64,000 nucleotides of DNA. Source: Actinomyces timonensis DSM 23838 (lineage in GTDB: Bacteria > Actinomycetota > Actinomycetes > Actinomycetales > Actinomycetaceae). Position numbers and translations under genes: made by a program. Numbering within the stretch: position 1 is the stretch's first letter; the number at the start of each line of letters is the position of its first letter. The notes beneath the pieces are model-generated. The model searched no databases, was not told where the DNA came from, and saw only the letters and a program-made list of their open reading frames with translations. This document shows, in pieces, positions 52,107 through 60,153 of the stretch. The DNA is taken from positions 1,009,925-1,073,924 of the forward strand of contig NZ_JH806632.1 in the NCBI RefSeq assembly GCF_000295095.1. The letters are read 5' to 3'.

Positions 52107-52135
52107 TGTTAATGATAACGGTTCTCGGCTAGGAT
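52107..52135 (+). promoter_or_regulatory. Promoter/operator of the FBP aldolase gene
   Basis: A TANNNT-type -10 TAGGAT (52130-52135) has a weak -35 TGTTAA 17 bases upstream. The spacer holds the interrupted dyad GATAACGGTTCTC (52114-52126; arms GA-AAC/GTT-TC), operator-like and AT-rich against its surroundings. Confidence 0.45.
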
Positions 52136-52172
52136 GTCACGCGTCACATCCGATCCCCTGCGAGGAGTCCTC

Positions 52173-53063
52173 ATGACCAACCCCGACCAGCTCGCCCGCA
52201 TCCACTCCGCCCCCGGCTTCATCGCCGCCCTCGACCAGTCCGGCGGCTCCACACCCAAGGCCCTTGCCGCCTACGGCGTCGGCGCCGACCGCTACAGCAA
52301 CGACGCCGAGATGTTCGACCTCGTCCACGCCATGCGGACCCGCGTCATCACATCCCCCTCCTTCACCTCCGAGAGGATCATCGGCGCGATCCTCTTCGAG
52401 CGCACGATGGACGGCGCCATCGAGGGCCGCCCCACCGCCGAGTACCTGTGGGACGTCAAGGGCATCGTCCCCTTCCTCAAGATCGACAAGGGCCTGGCCG
52501 AGCGCGCCGACGACGCCCAGGTCATGAAGCCCATGCCCGAGCTCGACTCGCTGCTGGACCGCGCCGTCGCCGCCGGCATCTTCGGCACCAAGGAGCGCTC
52601 CGTCATCCACGGCGCCAACCCCGCCGGAGTCAAGGCGGTGGTCGACCAGCAGTTCGAGGTGGCGAGGAAGGTCCTGGCCAAGGGCCTCGTGCCGATCATC
52701 GAGCCCGAGGTCTCCATCTCCGCCCCGGACAAGGCCGAGGCCGAGGCGCTGCTGCGCGACGCCCTGGTCGCGGGCCTGGACGCCCTGCCCGAGGACGCCG
52801 TCGTCATGCTCAAGCTGACGATCCCCTCCGAGGACGGCTTCTACAGCCCGCTCATGGAGCACCCCCGGGTGGCGCGCGTCGTGGCGCTGTCCGGCGGCTA
52901 CCCGCGCGAGGAGGCCAACGAGCGCCTGTCGCGCAACCCCGGCCTCATCGCCTCCTTCTCCCGCGCGCTGCTGGAGGGGCTGAGCGACGGGCAGTCCCAG
53001 GAGGAGTTCGACGCGACCCTCGCCGCCACGATCGACGGCGTCTACCGCGCCTCCATCGCCTGA
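52173..53063 (+). CDS. fda: Class I fructose-bisphosphate aldolase (296 aa)
   Basis: A glycolytic Schiff-base aldolase that cleaves fructose 1,6-bisphosphate. The start is ATG 52173 after AGGAG. Length and sequence ([62 protein letters not shown] with the Schiff-base Lys) fit the bacterial fda type. The usual actinobacterial enzyme is class II, so a class I copy may be an additional isozyme. It stands just before the two-component/ABC cassette, separated by a palindromic repeat. Confidence 0.93.
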   Translation: MTNPDQLARIHSAPGFIAALDQSGGSTPKALAAYGVGADRYSNDAEMFDLVHAMRTRVITSPSFTSERIIGAILFERTMDGAIEGRPTAEYLWDVKGIVPFLKIDKGLAERADDAQVMKPMPELDSLLDRAVAAGIFGTKERSVIHGANPAGVKAVVDQQFEVARKVLAKGLVPIIEPEVSISAPDKAEAEALLRDALVAGLDALPEDAVVMLKLTIPSEDGFYSPLMEHPRVARVVALSGGYPREEANERLSRNPGLIASFSRALLEGLSDGQSQEEFDATLAATIDGVYRASIA

Positions 53064-53153
53064 GCGGAGCGGCTGGCGCGGGCAGGCGCGGGCAGGCACG
53101 GGTGAGCGCCCGAACCGCCTGCCGCGCCGCGCGCTGATGGCTGCGTTCTCCCC

Positions 53154-53237
53154 GACGGGTGCCGTTCACACCGATGGCTGCCGCCAGCACCTTCGGGTGC
53201 GGGGAGACCGCACCCGAAGGTGCTGGCGGCACCCGTC
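53154..53237. repeat. Palindromic repeat C1 between fda and the histidine kinase gene
   Basis: Perfect 23-bp arms 53180-53202 and 53208-53230 around GGAGA. An outer layer GACGGGTGCC (53154-53163) pairs with GGCACCCGTC (53228-53237). The left part CACCGATGGCTGCCGCC matches the element after the ABC ATPase gene (59136-59210). It could terminate fda transcription, though no T-tract follows. Confidence 0.75.
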
Positions 53238-53298
53238 AGTGCCAGAGGCACCCGCGAGTGCGGGCGGCGCCCCTCGGCGAAGGCGGCACAATGGCCCT

Positions 53299-54141
53299 AT
53301 GCCCAGCGCCTGGACCCTCGCGCTCCTGGCCGCCCTGTGCCTCATCCTCGCGGCGGCCTGCGGCATCGCGGCCCGACTGCGCCACCTCCTGCGCCTATCC
53401 CGCCTCGACAACGCGCGCCTGCGCGCCACCGCCCAGGACCGGGCCACCCCTCGCGATGTCCTGGCGCACGAGATCCGCACGCCGCTCGCCCTCATCGGCG
53501 CCTCGGCCGAGCTCCTCGCCGAGGAGACCCCCGGGGAGCTCAACGAGGTGCAGCGACGATTCGTCCACACGATCCAGGACAACGCCCGCCAGGCCCAGCA
53601 GATGGCCGAGGACTTCCTCACCGAGGCCCGCCTCGGCCACGAGCTGTTCGCCCTGCGCCTGGCGGACGTGGAGCTGCGCGACCTCGTGCGCGAGCTCATC
53701 CAGGAGATGCGCCGCACGGCGAGCAACCCAATCCGCCTGGAGGAGCGCGGCCGCCCGATCCGCGCGCACGCCGACCACCGCCTCCTGCGCCAGGCCATCG
53801 CCAACACAGTCACCAACGCCCTGCGCCACTCCCCCGAGGACAGCGCCGTGACGGTGCGCGTGAGCGCTGAGACCGAGGACGCGCTCATCACCGTCATGGA
53901 CGACGGGCCGGGCATGACCCCGGACGAGCGCAGCCACGCCTTCGAGCCCTACGCCACGACCAACCCGCTCGCGGCGCCCGCCAGCCGAGGAGCGGGCCTG
54001 GGGATGCTCGTCACGCAGCGCATCATGGAGGCGCATGAGGGCAGCGTGCTCATCGATACGATCATGGCCAGGGGCACCACCGTCTACCTCTCCCTCCCCC
54101 TGCGCCACGACGCCCTGCCCAAGGAGGGCCAGTCAGCATGA
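53299..54141 (+). CDS. Membrane-anchored sensor histidine kinase with minimal sensor (280 aa)
   Basis: One N-terminal helix (LALLAALCLILAAACGIAA) and no extracytoplasmic domain. The H-box is DVLAHEIRTPLALIG. The ATPase part has the N-box AIANTVTNALRHS, the G1 box DDGPGM, an F-box around HAFEPYATT and the G2 box GAGLGMLVTQ. With so little sensor, it may detect its signal through the membrane or through the transporter encoded just downstream. The start ATG 53299 is the first Met in the kinase frame after the palindrome; its ribosome site is weak. The stop overlaps the regulator start (ATGA). Confidence 0.88.
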   Translation: MPSAWTLALLAALCLILAAACGIAARLRHLLRLSRLDNARLRATAQDRATPRDVLAHEIRTPLALIGASAELLAEETPGELNEVQRRFVHTIQDNARQAQQMAEDFLTEARLGHELFALRLADVELRDLVRELIQEMRRTASNPIRLEERGRPIRAHADHRLLRQAIANTVTNALRHSPEDSAVTVRVSAETEDALITVMDDGPGMTPDERSHAFEPYATTNPLAAPASRGAGLGMLVTQRIMEAHEGSVLIDTIMARGTTVYLSLPLRHDALPKEGQSA

Positions 54142-54848
54142 CCGCAGTCCCAGCCCCGTCGTCACTCACCGCGCTCGTCGTCGACGACGAGCCGCAGATG
54201 GTCTACATCATCACCTTCGCCCTCGAGACCCAGGGCTTCACCTGCGTGACCGCCTCCAGCGCCGAGGAGGCCTGGGCGATCCTGTCCGATCAGGCGATCG
54301 ACCTCGTCATCCTCGACGTCATGCTCCCAGGTGCCAGCGGCGTCGAGCTGTGCCGCCGCATCCGGGCCTCCGGGATCGGAGCGCCCATCATCCTGCTCAC
54401 CGCCCTGGGCGACGAGCCCGACCGGATCGCCGGGCTCGAGGCCGGGGCCGACGACTACGTGGCGAAGCCCTTCTCCCCCCGTGAGCTCGCCCTGCGGGCC
54501 CGTGCGGTCACCCGGCGCGCCGGGGCAGGGCCGGAGGCGATCGAGAACGGGCCCCTGCGAGTCTCCACGCTCACCGGCCGGGTGTCCTGGGGCGGGCGCT
54601 CGATCCCCCTGCCGGATACCGAGGCCAGGCTGCTCGCGGCCCTCGCCCGCCGTCATGACACGGTCATCACCTGGCAGGACCTCCTCGGTGAGGTCTGGGG
54701 CGCGAGCGACGACGCCGGAGGCAAGGAGATGGTGCGCACCACCGTCTACCGCCTGCGCCGCCACCTCCAGGCCCGGGGCATCAGCCCGGATATCGTCGTC
54801 TCCGCGCGCGGCCGCGGCTACCTCATGCCCCGGCTCGACGGCGCGTGA
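54138..54848 (+). CDS. OmpR-family response regulator (236 aa)
   Basis: The receiver domain (about 10-125) has the acidic pair in VVDDEPQM, the phosphorylated Asp in VILDVMLPG, Thr in LLTALG and Lys in VAKPFSPRE. The C-terminal winged helix (about 140-235) includes TVYRLRRHLQARGISPDIV and the RGRGYLM end. It is the cognate partner of the kinase with which it overlaps by four bases. It probably binds the 11-bp-spaced TGACAG repeats immediately downstream, thereby controlling the transporter operon. Confidence 0.92.
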   Translation: MTAVPAPSSLTALVVDDEPQMVYIITFALETQGFTCVTASSAEEAWAILSDQAIDLVILDVMLPGASGVELCRRIRASGIGAPIILLTALGDEPDRIAGLEAGADDYVAKPFSPRELALRARAVTRRAGAGPEAIENGPLRVSTLTGRVSWGGRSIPLPDTEARLLAALARRHDTVITWQDLLGEVWGASDDAGGKEMVRTTVYRLRRHLQARGISPDIVVSARGRGYLMPRLDGA

Positions 54849-54851
54849 GCC

Positions 54852-54878
54852 GTGACAGCTGTATGACAGTGCTGTCAC
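54852..54878 (+). promoter_or_regulatory. Response-regulator site upstream of the transporter genes
   Basis: TGACAG at 54853 and 54864 are 11 bp apart, and GTGACAG (54852-54858) and CTGTCAC (54872-54878) are inverted. TGACAG-TG-CTGTCA forms a perfect dyad at 54864-54877. OmpR-type regulators bind such spaced hexamers. The site begins four bases after the regulator's stop codon and 100 bases before the binding-protein gene. Confidence 0.6.
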
Positions 54879-54977
54879 TATCCGTGATCGTCGAAGCATG
54901 GAACGTGACGGCGCTCACGGCCCATGATGAATGTGATCGGCGCAATGAGGCGCCGCTGAGAACTGAAAGGCAATCCC

Positions 54978-56030
54978 ATGCTCTCCCTCCGCCGTCGCGC
55001 GACCGCCGCTGTCCTCCTCACCGCCAGCCTCAGCCTCGCCGGATGCGCGGGCACCACCGATTCCTCCTCCGGCGGCGATGGCGATGGCCCCATCACCATC
55101 GCCTGCGGCGCCATGGAGGACCTCTGCCAGGCCTGGACCAACGCCTTCACCGCCGACACCGGTATCCAGGCCACCTACGTGCGCCTCTCCTCCGGTGAGA
55201 CCGTCGCCCGCCTGGCCTCGGCCAAGGACAGCCCCGAGTTCGACGTCTGGCACGGCGGGCCCGTCGACGGCTATGGGGAGGCCGTCAACCAGGGGCTCAT
55301 CGAGGCCTACAAGTCCCCCGAGGCGGAGAAGATCCCCGCCCAGTACAAGGACGCCGACGGCAACTGGACCGGCGTGTACATCGGCGCGCTCGGCTTCTGC
55401 TCCAACAAGACCCAGCTCGACAAGCTCGGCGTCGAGGTCCCCGACTCCTGGGACGACCTCCTCGACCCCGCCCTCAAGGGCCAGGTCTCCACGGCCCACC
55501 CCTCGACCTCCGGCACCGCCTTCACCACCCTGTGGACCCAGGTCACCCGCCTGGGAGGTGAGGACGCCGGCCTGGAGTACATGAAGAAGATGCACAACAA
55601 CGTGCTCCAGTACTCCAAGTCCGGCACCGCCCCCGGTCAGATCGCGGGGCGCGGCGAGGTCGCCGTCGGCCTGGTCTTCTCCCACGACTGCGTGAAGTAC
55701 CAGGAGGAGGGCATGACCGACCTCCAGGTCTCCTTCCCGAAGGAGGGCACGGGATACGAGGTCGGCGGCGTCGCCCTCGTGGCCAACTCGAAGCACAAGA
55801 CCTCCGCGCAGAAGTACATCGACTGGGCCATCTCCGCCAAGGCGCAGAACGTCGGCCAGACCGTGGGCTCCTACCAGGCGCTGACCAACCCCGAGGCCAC
55901 CCCGAGCGACAAGAGCGTGGATCTGTCCACCCTCACCCTCGTCGACTACGACTTCACAGCGGCCGCCAAGGCGAAGTCGGAACTCACCGCCCGCTTCGAC
56001 GAGGAGATCGCCGCCGCCCCCAAGGAGTGA
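54978..56030 (+). CDS. Fbp/Afu-type ABC transporter substrate-binding lipoprotein (350 aa)
   Basis: A lipoprotein signal with lipobox SLAGC precedes a type II periplasmic-binding fold of the FbpA/FutA/AfuA family (ITIACGAMEDLCQAWTNAF, FDVWHGGPVDGYGEAV, VYIGALGFCSNK). The ferric-binding Tyr-Tyr pair expected in FbpA/FutA is not visible. At that place stands FSHDCVKYQ, followed by FPKEGTGYEVGG. The adjacent His-Asp and later Glu recall AfuA, a family member that binds sugar phosphates. A sugar-phosphate or phosphonate ligand is therefore more likely than iron (inference). GAAAGG precedes the ATG. The permease and ATPase genes follow in order. Confidence 0.82.
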   Translation: MLSLRRRATAAVLLTASLSLAGCAGTTDSSSGGDGDGPITIACGAMEDLCQAWTNAFTADTGIQATYVRLSSGETVARLASAKDSPEFDVWHGGPVDGYGEAVNQGLIEAYKSPEAEKIPAQYKDADGNWTGVYIGALGFCSNKTQLDKLGVEVPDSWDDLLDPALKGQVSTAHPSTSGTAFTTLWTQVTRLGGEDAGLEYMKKMHNNVLQYSKSGTAPGQIAGRGEVAVGLVFSHDCVKYQEEGMTDLQVSFPKEGTGYEVGGVALVANSKHKTSAQKYIDWAISAKAQNVGQTVGSYQALTNPEATPSDKSVDLSTLTLVDYDFTAAAKAKSELTARFDEEIAAAPKE

Positions 56031-56064
56031 CGGCGCGGTCGGCGTCTGAGTTAAGGACATCACT

Positions 56065-57837
56065 ATGACTGCCATCCCCCTCACCACCCCCGGGGACGCT
56101 GCCCCCGCCACCCCAGCCGGCCCGGCCTCTCGCAGCCAGGCGCCGGCGGGGCGGCGGGCCCGCACCCGCGTCAAGCAGGACCCGGTGACGATCGCGATCC
56201 TCGTCGTCGTCCTGGCCGCCCTCATCGCCCTGGTCCTCCTGCCGCTGGCCCGCGTGCTCGGCGAGGCCGTGTCCGGCAAGGGCATGGCCGTGCTGCGCAA
56301 CATCATCAGTTCGTCGGCCAACCGCAAGACCGTGCTCAACACGCTCGTCCTGGGCGTCGTCGTGGGCGCCGTCGGGACCCTCGTCGGCTTTCTGCTGGCC
56401 TATGCGCAGGTGCGCCTGCGCTTCCGCGGCAAGCGGCTCTTCCACCTCATCTGCCTGCTCCCCGTGGTCTCCCCGCCCTTCGCGGTGGCGACGGCGGCCA
56501 TCACCCTGTTCGGTCGCAACGGCATCATCTCCACCCAGATGCTCGGCCAGCACTGGAACATCTACGGGCTCAACGGATTGACCCTCGTGCTCGTGCTGTC
56601 CTTCTTCCCGGTGGCGTACATGAACCTGGTGGGGATGCTCCGCAGCCTCGACCCGGCCATGGAGGAGGCGGCCGCCTCGCTGGGCGCCTCGCGCTGGACG
56701 GTCTTCCGAACAGTCACCCTGCCGATGCTCGTGCCGGGCCTGGGCGCCTCCTTCCTCCTGTTGTTCACCGAGGCGATCGCGGACCTGGCCAACCCCCTGG
56801 TCATCGGCGGAGACTTCACGGTGCTTGCCTCGCGGGCGTACATCGCCATCACCGGCGAGTACAACACGGCCGCCGGCGCCGCCTACTCCCTCGCGCTGCT
56901 CGTGCCCTCGCTGCTCGTCTTCCTCATCCAGCGGTACTGGTCCGGGCGCTCCTCCACGGTCACGGTGACCGGCAAGCCGGCCGGCTCCTTCAAGCTCCTG
57001 GGCGGACCGGCCCGCATCCCGCTGCTGGCAGTGAGCGGGGCGATCCTCACTCTCGTGCTGGCCATCTACGCCGCAGTCGTCGTCGGCGGCTTCGTGGAGA
57101 TCCTGGGGGTCAACAACGCCTTCACCACGCGGCACTTCGACTACGTGCTCTCGGGAATCGGCAATGACGCCATCGTCGACACCACGATCCTGGCGCTCCT
57201 GGCCACCCCGGTGGCGGGCCTGCTGGGAATGCTGGTGGCCTGGCTCGTCGTCGTGCGCATGAGGCGCGGCGCGGGAATCGTCGACTTCCTCGGGATGCTG
57301 GGGCTCGCCGTGCCGGGCACAGTCATCGGCATCGGCTACCTCGTCACCTTCAACAAGCCGGTGGCGATGTTCGGCTCCAACATCATCCCGCCACTGGCCG
57401 GCGGCGGGGCCGTCATGGGCGGCGCCCTGGCGATCGTCATGGTGTACACGGCGCGCTCCATGCCCGCGGGCCAGCGCTCCGGCATCGCCTCCCTGCACCA
57501 GATCGACAAGGCGATCGACGAGGCCTCGACGTCGCTGGGCGCCTCGGGCGCGCAGACCTTCCGGCGCGTCACCCTGCCGCTCATCCGGCCGGCGTTCCTC
57601 ACCGGCCTCGTCTACGCCTTCGCGCGCTCGATGACGACGCTCTCCCCGATCATCTTCATCACGACGCCGCACACGAAGATCATGACCTCCCAGATCCTCG
57701 CCGAGGTCGACGCCGGGCGCTTCGGCAACGCCTTCGCCTTCTGCACGATCCTCATCGTCATCGTCATGACCGTCATCGGCGGCCTCAACCTCCTCATGCG
57801 GGGCCGCGCCGGCCACGCCCGCAGCGAGGCCGGCTAG
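56065..57837 (+). CDS. ABC transporter permease, fused double-length type (590 aa)
   Basis: Two permease halves in one chain, as in FbpB/AfuB. The first half has its EAA loop at MEEAAASLGASRWTVFRTVTLP and the second at IDEASTSLGASGAQTFRRVTLP, each about 90 residues from the end of its half. About twelve helices are visible (for example VVVLAALIALVLLPLARVLG and TILIVIVMTVIGGLNLLM). The N-terminal 40 residues are cytoplasmic and Pro/Ala-rich. The start lies 34 bases after the binding-protein stop. It forms the membrane channel with the ATPase encoded next. Confidence 0.93.
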   Translation: MTAIPLTTPGDAAPATPAGPASRSQAPAGRRARTRVKQDPVTIAILVVVLAALIALVLLPLARVLGEAVSGKGMAVLRNIISSSANRKTVLNTLVLGVVVGAVGTLVGFLLAYAQVRLRFRGKRLFHLICLLPVVSPPFAVATAAITLFGRNGIISTQMLGQHWNIYGLNGLTLVLVLSFFPVAYMNLVGMLRSLDPAMEEAAASLGASRWTVFRTVTLPMLVPGLGASFLLLFTEAIADLANPLVIGGDFTVLASRAYIAITGEYNTAAGAAYSLALLVPSLLVFLIQRYWSGRSSTVTVTGKPAGSFKLLGGPARIPLLAVSGAILTLVLAIYAAVVVGGFVEILGVNNAFTTRHFDYVLSGIGNDAIVDTTILALLATPVAGLLGMLVAWLVVVRMRRGAGIVDFLGMLGLAVPGTVIGIGYLVTFNKPVAMFGSNIIPPLAGGGAVMGGALAIVMVYTARSMPAGQRSGIASLHQIDKAIDEASTSLGASGAQTFRRVTLPLIRPAFLTGLVYAFARSMTTLSPIIFITTPHTKIMTSQILAEVDAGRFGNAFAFCTILIVIVMTVIGGLNLLMRGRAGHARSEAG

Positions 57838-57953
57838 CGCCAGCCACCGGCGCCGTCGGCGCTGGCGTCCCACCGCCGCGCCGCCGGACCAGCGCCGGCA
57901 CGCCAACCGGCACCCGCATCCCCTACGAGCACACTGAGCCAAGGAGGCTCCCC

Positions 57954-59114
57954 ATGTCCACACCCACCACGCCCGGGCCCGACGGCGGACCCGCCACCAC
58001 CGGCCGCCTCGAGCTGCGCGACGTCGTCAAGGTCTTCTCCAATCGGGGCAAGGATGTCTACGCCGTCCACGGCGTCAGCCTCGACATCGCCCCCGGCGAG
58101 TTCGTCACCCTGCTGGGCCCCTCGGGCTGCGGCAAGACGACGACGCTGCGCATGATCGCCGGATTCGAGGACACCACCTCCGGCCAGGTGGTCCTCGACG
58201 GCCAGAACATGGTGTCACTGCCGCCCAACAAGCGGCCCATGTCCATGGTCTTCCAGTCCTACGCCCTGTTCCCGCACCTGAGCGTGCGCGAGAACATCGC
58301 CTACGGGCTCAAGCTGCGTCACACCAAGCCCGAGGAGATCCGCGAGCAGGTGGAGATCGCGCTGACCTCGATGAACCTCAACTCCCTGGCGGATCGCGCG
58401 CCGAACGAGCTCTCCGGCGGGCAGCAGCAGCGCGTGGCCCTGGCCCGCGCCATGGTCATGCGCCCCAAAGTGCTGCTCTTCGACGAGCCCCTGTCCAACC
58501 TCGACGCCAAGCTGCGGGTGCGGATGCGCCTGGAGATCCGCCGCCTCCAGCAGCGCATGGGCATCACCTCGATCTACGTCACGCACGACCAGGCCGAGGC
58601 CATGACGATGTCGGACCGGATCGTCGTCATGAACGCCGGGACGATCGAGCAGGTGGCCACGCCGGAGAAGATCTACCGGCGGCCGGCGAGCGTGTTCGTC
58701 GCCGACTTCATCGGCCGGGCGAACTTCCTGGCGGCCACCGCGCGGGACGTCGGCGGCGGGCGCTGCTCGGCGCGGGTGCTCGGCGCGGATCTCCAGGCGG
58801 CCTGCCACGAGGGCGTCTCCGCGGGCAGCGGCGTCACAGTGATCGTGCGGCCCGAGTCGGTGCGGCTGAGCCCGGGCACGGGTGAGGGCGCGGGCGGCAG
58901 CGAGCTCGTCGGCGCGCACGGCCGGGTGCTGTCCTCGGTGTTCTACGGCGATCACGTCGAGTACGAGGTGGAGACGGAGGCCGGCACGATCCTGTGCGTG
59001 GAGTCCGATCCCGAGCCCTCCTCCGTCCACGCCGAGGGCGACGACGTCATGGTCGCCGTCGAGGCCTCCCGCGCCTGGGTCCTCCCCGAGGAGCGCGAAG
59101 CCGACGGCGAGTAG
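57954..59114 (+). CDS. ABC transporter ATP-binding protein with TOBE domain (386 aa)
   Basis: A nucleotide-binding subunit of the FbpC/PotA/UgpC type. Walker A is GPSGCGKTT, the Q-loop VFQSYALFPH, the signature LSGGQQQRVALARA, Walker B VLLFDEPLSNLD and the switch His in YVTHDQAEAM. The C-terminal TOBE-like region (about 255-380) is the usual regulatory extension. AAGGAGG precedes ATG 57954. The 116-base gap after the permease gene holds only short hairpins (57840s). It energises the import system of the preceding genes. Confidence 0.95.
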   Translation: MSTPTTPGPDGGPATTGRLELRDVVKVFSNRGKDVYAVHGVSLDIAPGEFVTLLGPSGCGKTTTLRMIAGFEDTTSGQVVLDGQNMVSLPPNKRPMSMVFQSYALFPHLSVRENIAYGLKLRHTKPEEIREQVEIALTSMNLNSLADRAPNELSGGQQQRVALARAMVMRPKVLLFDEPLSNLDAKLRVRMRLEIRRLQQRMGITSIYVTHDQAEAMTMSDRIVVMNAGTIEQVATPEKIYRRPASVFVADFIGRANFLAATARDVGGGRCSARVLGADLQAACHEGVSAGSGVTVIVRPESVRLSPGTGEGAGGSELVGAHGRVLSSVFYGDHVEYEVETEAGTILCVESDPEPSSVHAEGDDVMVAVEASRAWVLPEEREADGE

Positions 59115-59135
59115 GCGGAGCCGCAGGTGCGCTTT

Positions 59136-59210
59136 CCACCGACAGGTGCCGCCAGCACCGAGAGGCGCGTTCTCACCGCACTTCTCGGTGCTGCGCGCAC
59201 CCGTCGGTGG
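59136..59210. repeat. Palindromic repeat C2 after the ABC ATPase gene
   Basis: 28-bp arms (59136-59163 and 59183-59210) with about three mismatches. The segment CACCGA..GGTGCCGCCAGCACC matches element C1 (53154-53237) at the other end of the cassette. It lies between the convergent ATPase and DUF5926 genes, where it can serve as a shared terminator. Confidence 0.75.
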
Positions 59211-59230
59211 AGGATGCACCCGTCAGCGGC

Positions 59231-60103
59231 TCAGAGGTTGACCTGGCGGGAGATGATGCCGGCCTTGGCGCGGCGGGCGTCGGCGTCCAGGGGGGCATCG
59301 TCCGCGAGCGCGGCGTCGAGGCGCTTGGCCATCGCCTGCATGGGCTTGGTGAGGTCGGCCGCGGTCATGCCGGGGAGGAGCTCCCACACGGGGATCGCCA
59401 GGCCGCAGGCGCGGAAGGCGCCGATGAAGCGCACGCCCTCGGCGAGGTCGGACTCGCGCGCGGCGTGGACGCGGGCGAAGGCGTTGAAGAAGTCGTCCTC
59501 GTCCTCCCCGCGCACCCAGCGCACGAACTCCTTGCCGTTCATGGCGCACCAGTAGGCGTGCTCCACCCCGGGCACGGGCTCAGTGGGGGCGATGTCCCCC
59601 TTGGCCTCCTCGATGACGCGCATCGTGTCCGGGTCCTCGCGCTGCTCGGCGGTGAGCCAGAAGCCGAAGGACTCGTGGACGGTGAACTCGGAGTCGAAGG
59701 AGGGGTCGAGCATGTCCTGCAGGCGCGGGCCGGGCTCGGGCAGGGCGTTCGCGGTCAGCCCCGTTCCGGGCTCCAGGCCGAGGGTGGTCTGGAGGGCGGC
59801 GGCGACGTCGCGGGAGGCGTCCCCGGAGTGCAGGGAGGTCTGCATCGCGATGAGGACCTCCCCGTCGGCGCGCTTGAGGCCCTGGGCGAGCTCGGGCAGG
59901 AGGCTCGCGAAGGTGATCTCGGTGCCGCCGTGCTCCTCGGTGAGGCGGGCGGTGAGGGTGGCGGCCGGGATGAGCTGCATCATCGCGACAAGCTCCTCCT
60001 CGTCCGCCAGGTCCTCGAAGGGGCGGGCGACGAAGGGGACCTGCTGCTTCTTGGGGGCCTTGGCGGCGTCGGACTGACGGCGCTGGCGCTTCTTCTTCGA
60101 CAT
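59231..60103 (-). CDS. DUF5926 family protein (290 aa)
   Basis: An actinobacterial conserved protein. The start MSKKKRQRRQ is a basic tail, then VPFVARPFEDLADEEELVAM and LIPAATLTARL, which are the family's typical opening. SFDSEFTVHESFGFWL and AYWCAMNGKEFVRWVRGEDED occur in the middle and end of the domain. The protein is soluble, without a signal. Function is unknown; the basic N-terminus suggests nucleic-acid or ribosome contact (inference). ATG 60103 was chosen over an upstream frame extension that has no start context. Confidence 0.88.
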   Translation of the reverse strand: MSKKKRQRRQSDAAKAPKKQQVPFVARPFEDLADEEELVAMMQLIPAATLTARLTEEHGGTEITFASLLPELAQGLKRADGEVLIAMQTSLHSGDASRDVAAALQTTLGLEPGTGLTANALPEPGPRLQDMLDPSFDSEFTVHESFGFWLTAEQREDPDTMRVIEEAKGDIAPTEPVPGVEHAYWCAMNGKEFVRWVRGEDEDDFFNAFARVHAARESDLAEGVRFIGAFRACGLAIPVWELLPGMTAADLTKPMQAMAKRLDAALADDAPLDADARRAKAGIISRQVNL

Positions 60104-60153
60104 GCGCGCAAGACTACCGGGCAGCGGCGTGATCGCACCGCAGGCCCCAGCGG

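Noticed and set aside
52111-52126. Zur box (TGATAAnnnTTATCA type) before the aldolase gene
   Set aside because: Only the left half matches; the right half reads TTCTCG. The GA-AAC/GTT-TC dyad is a better description.
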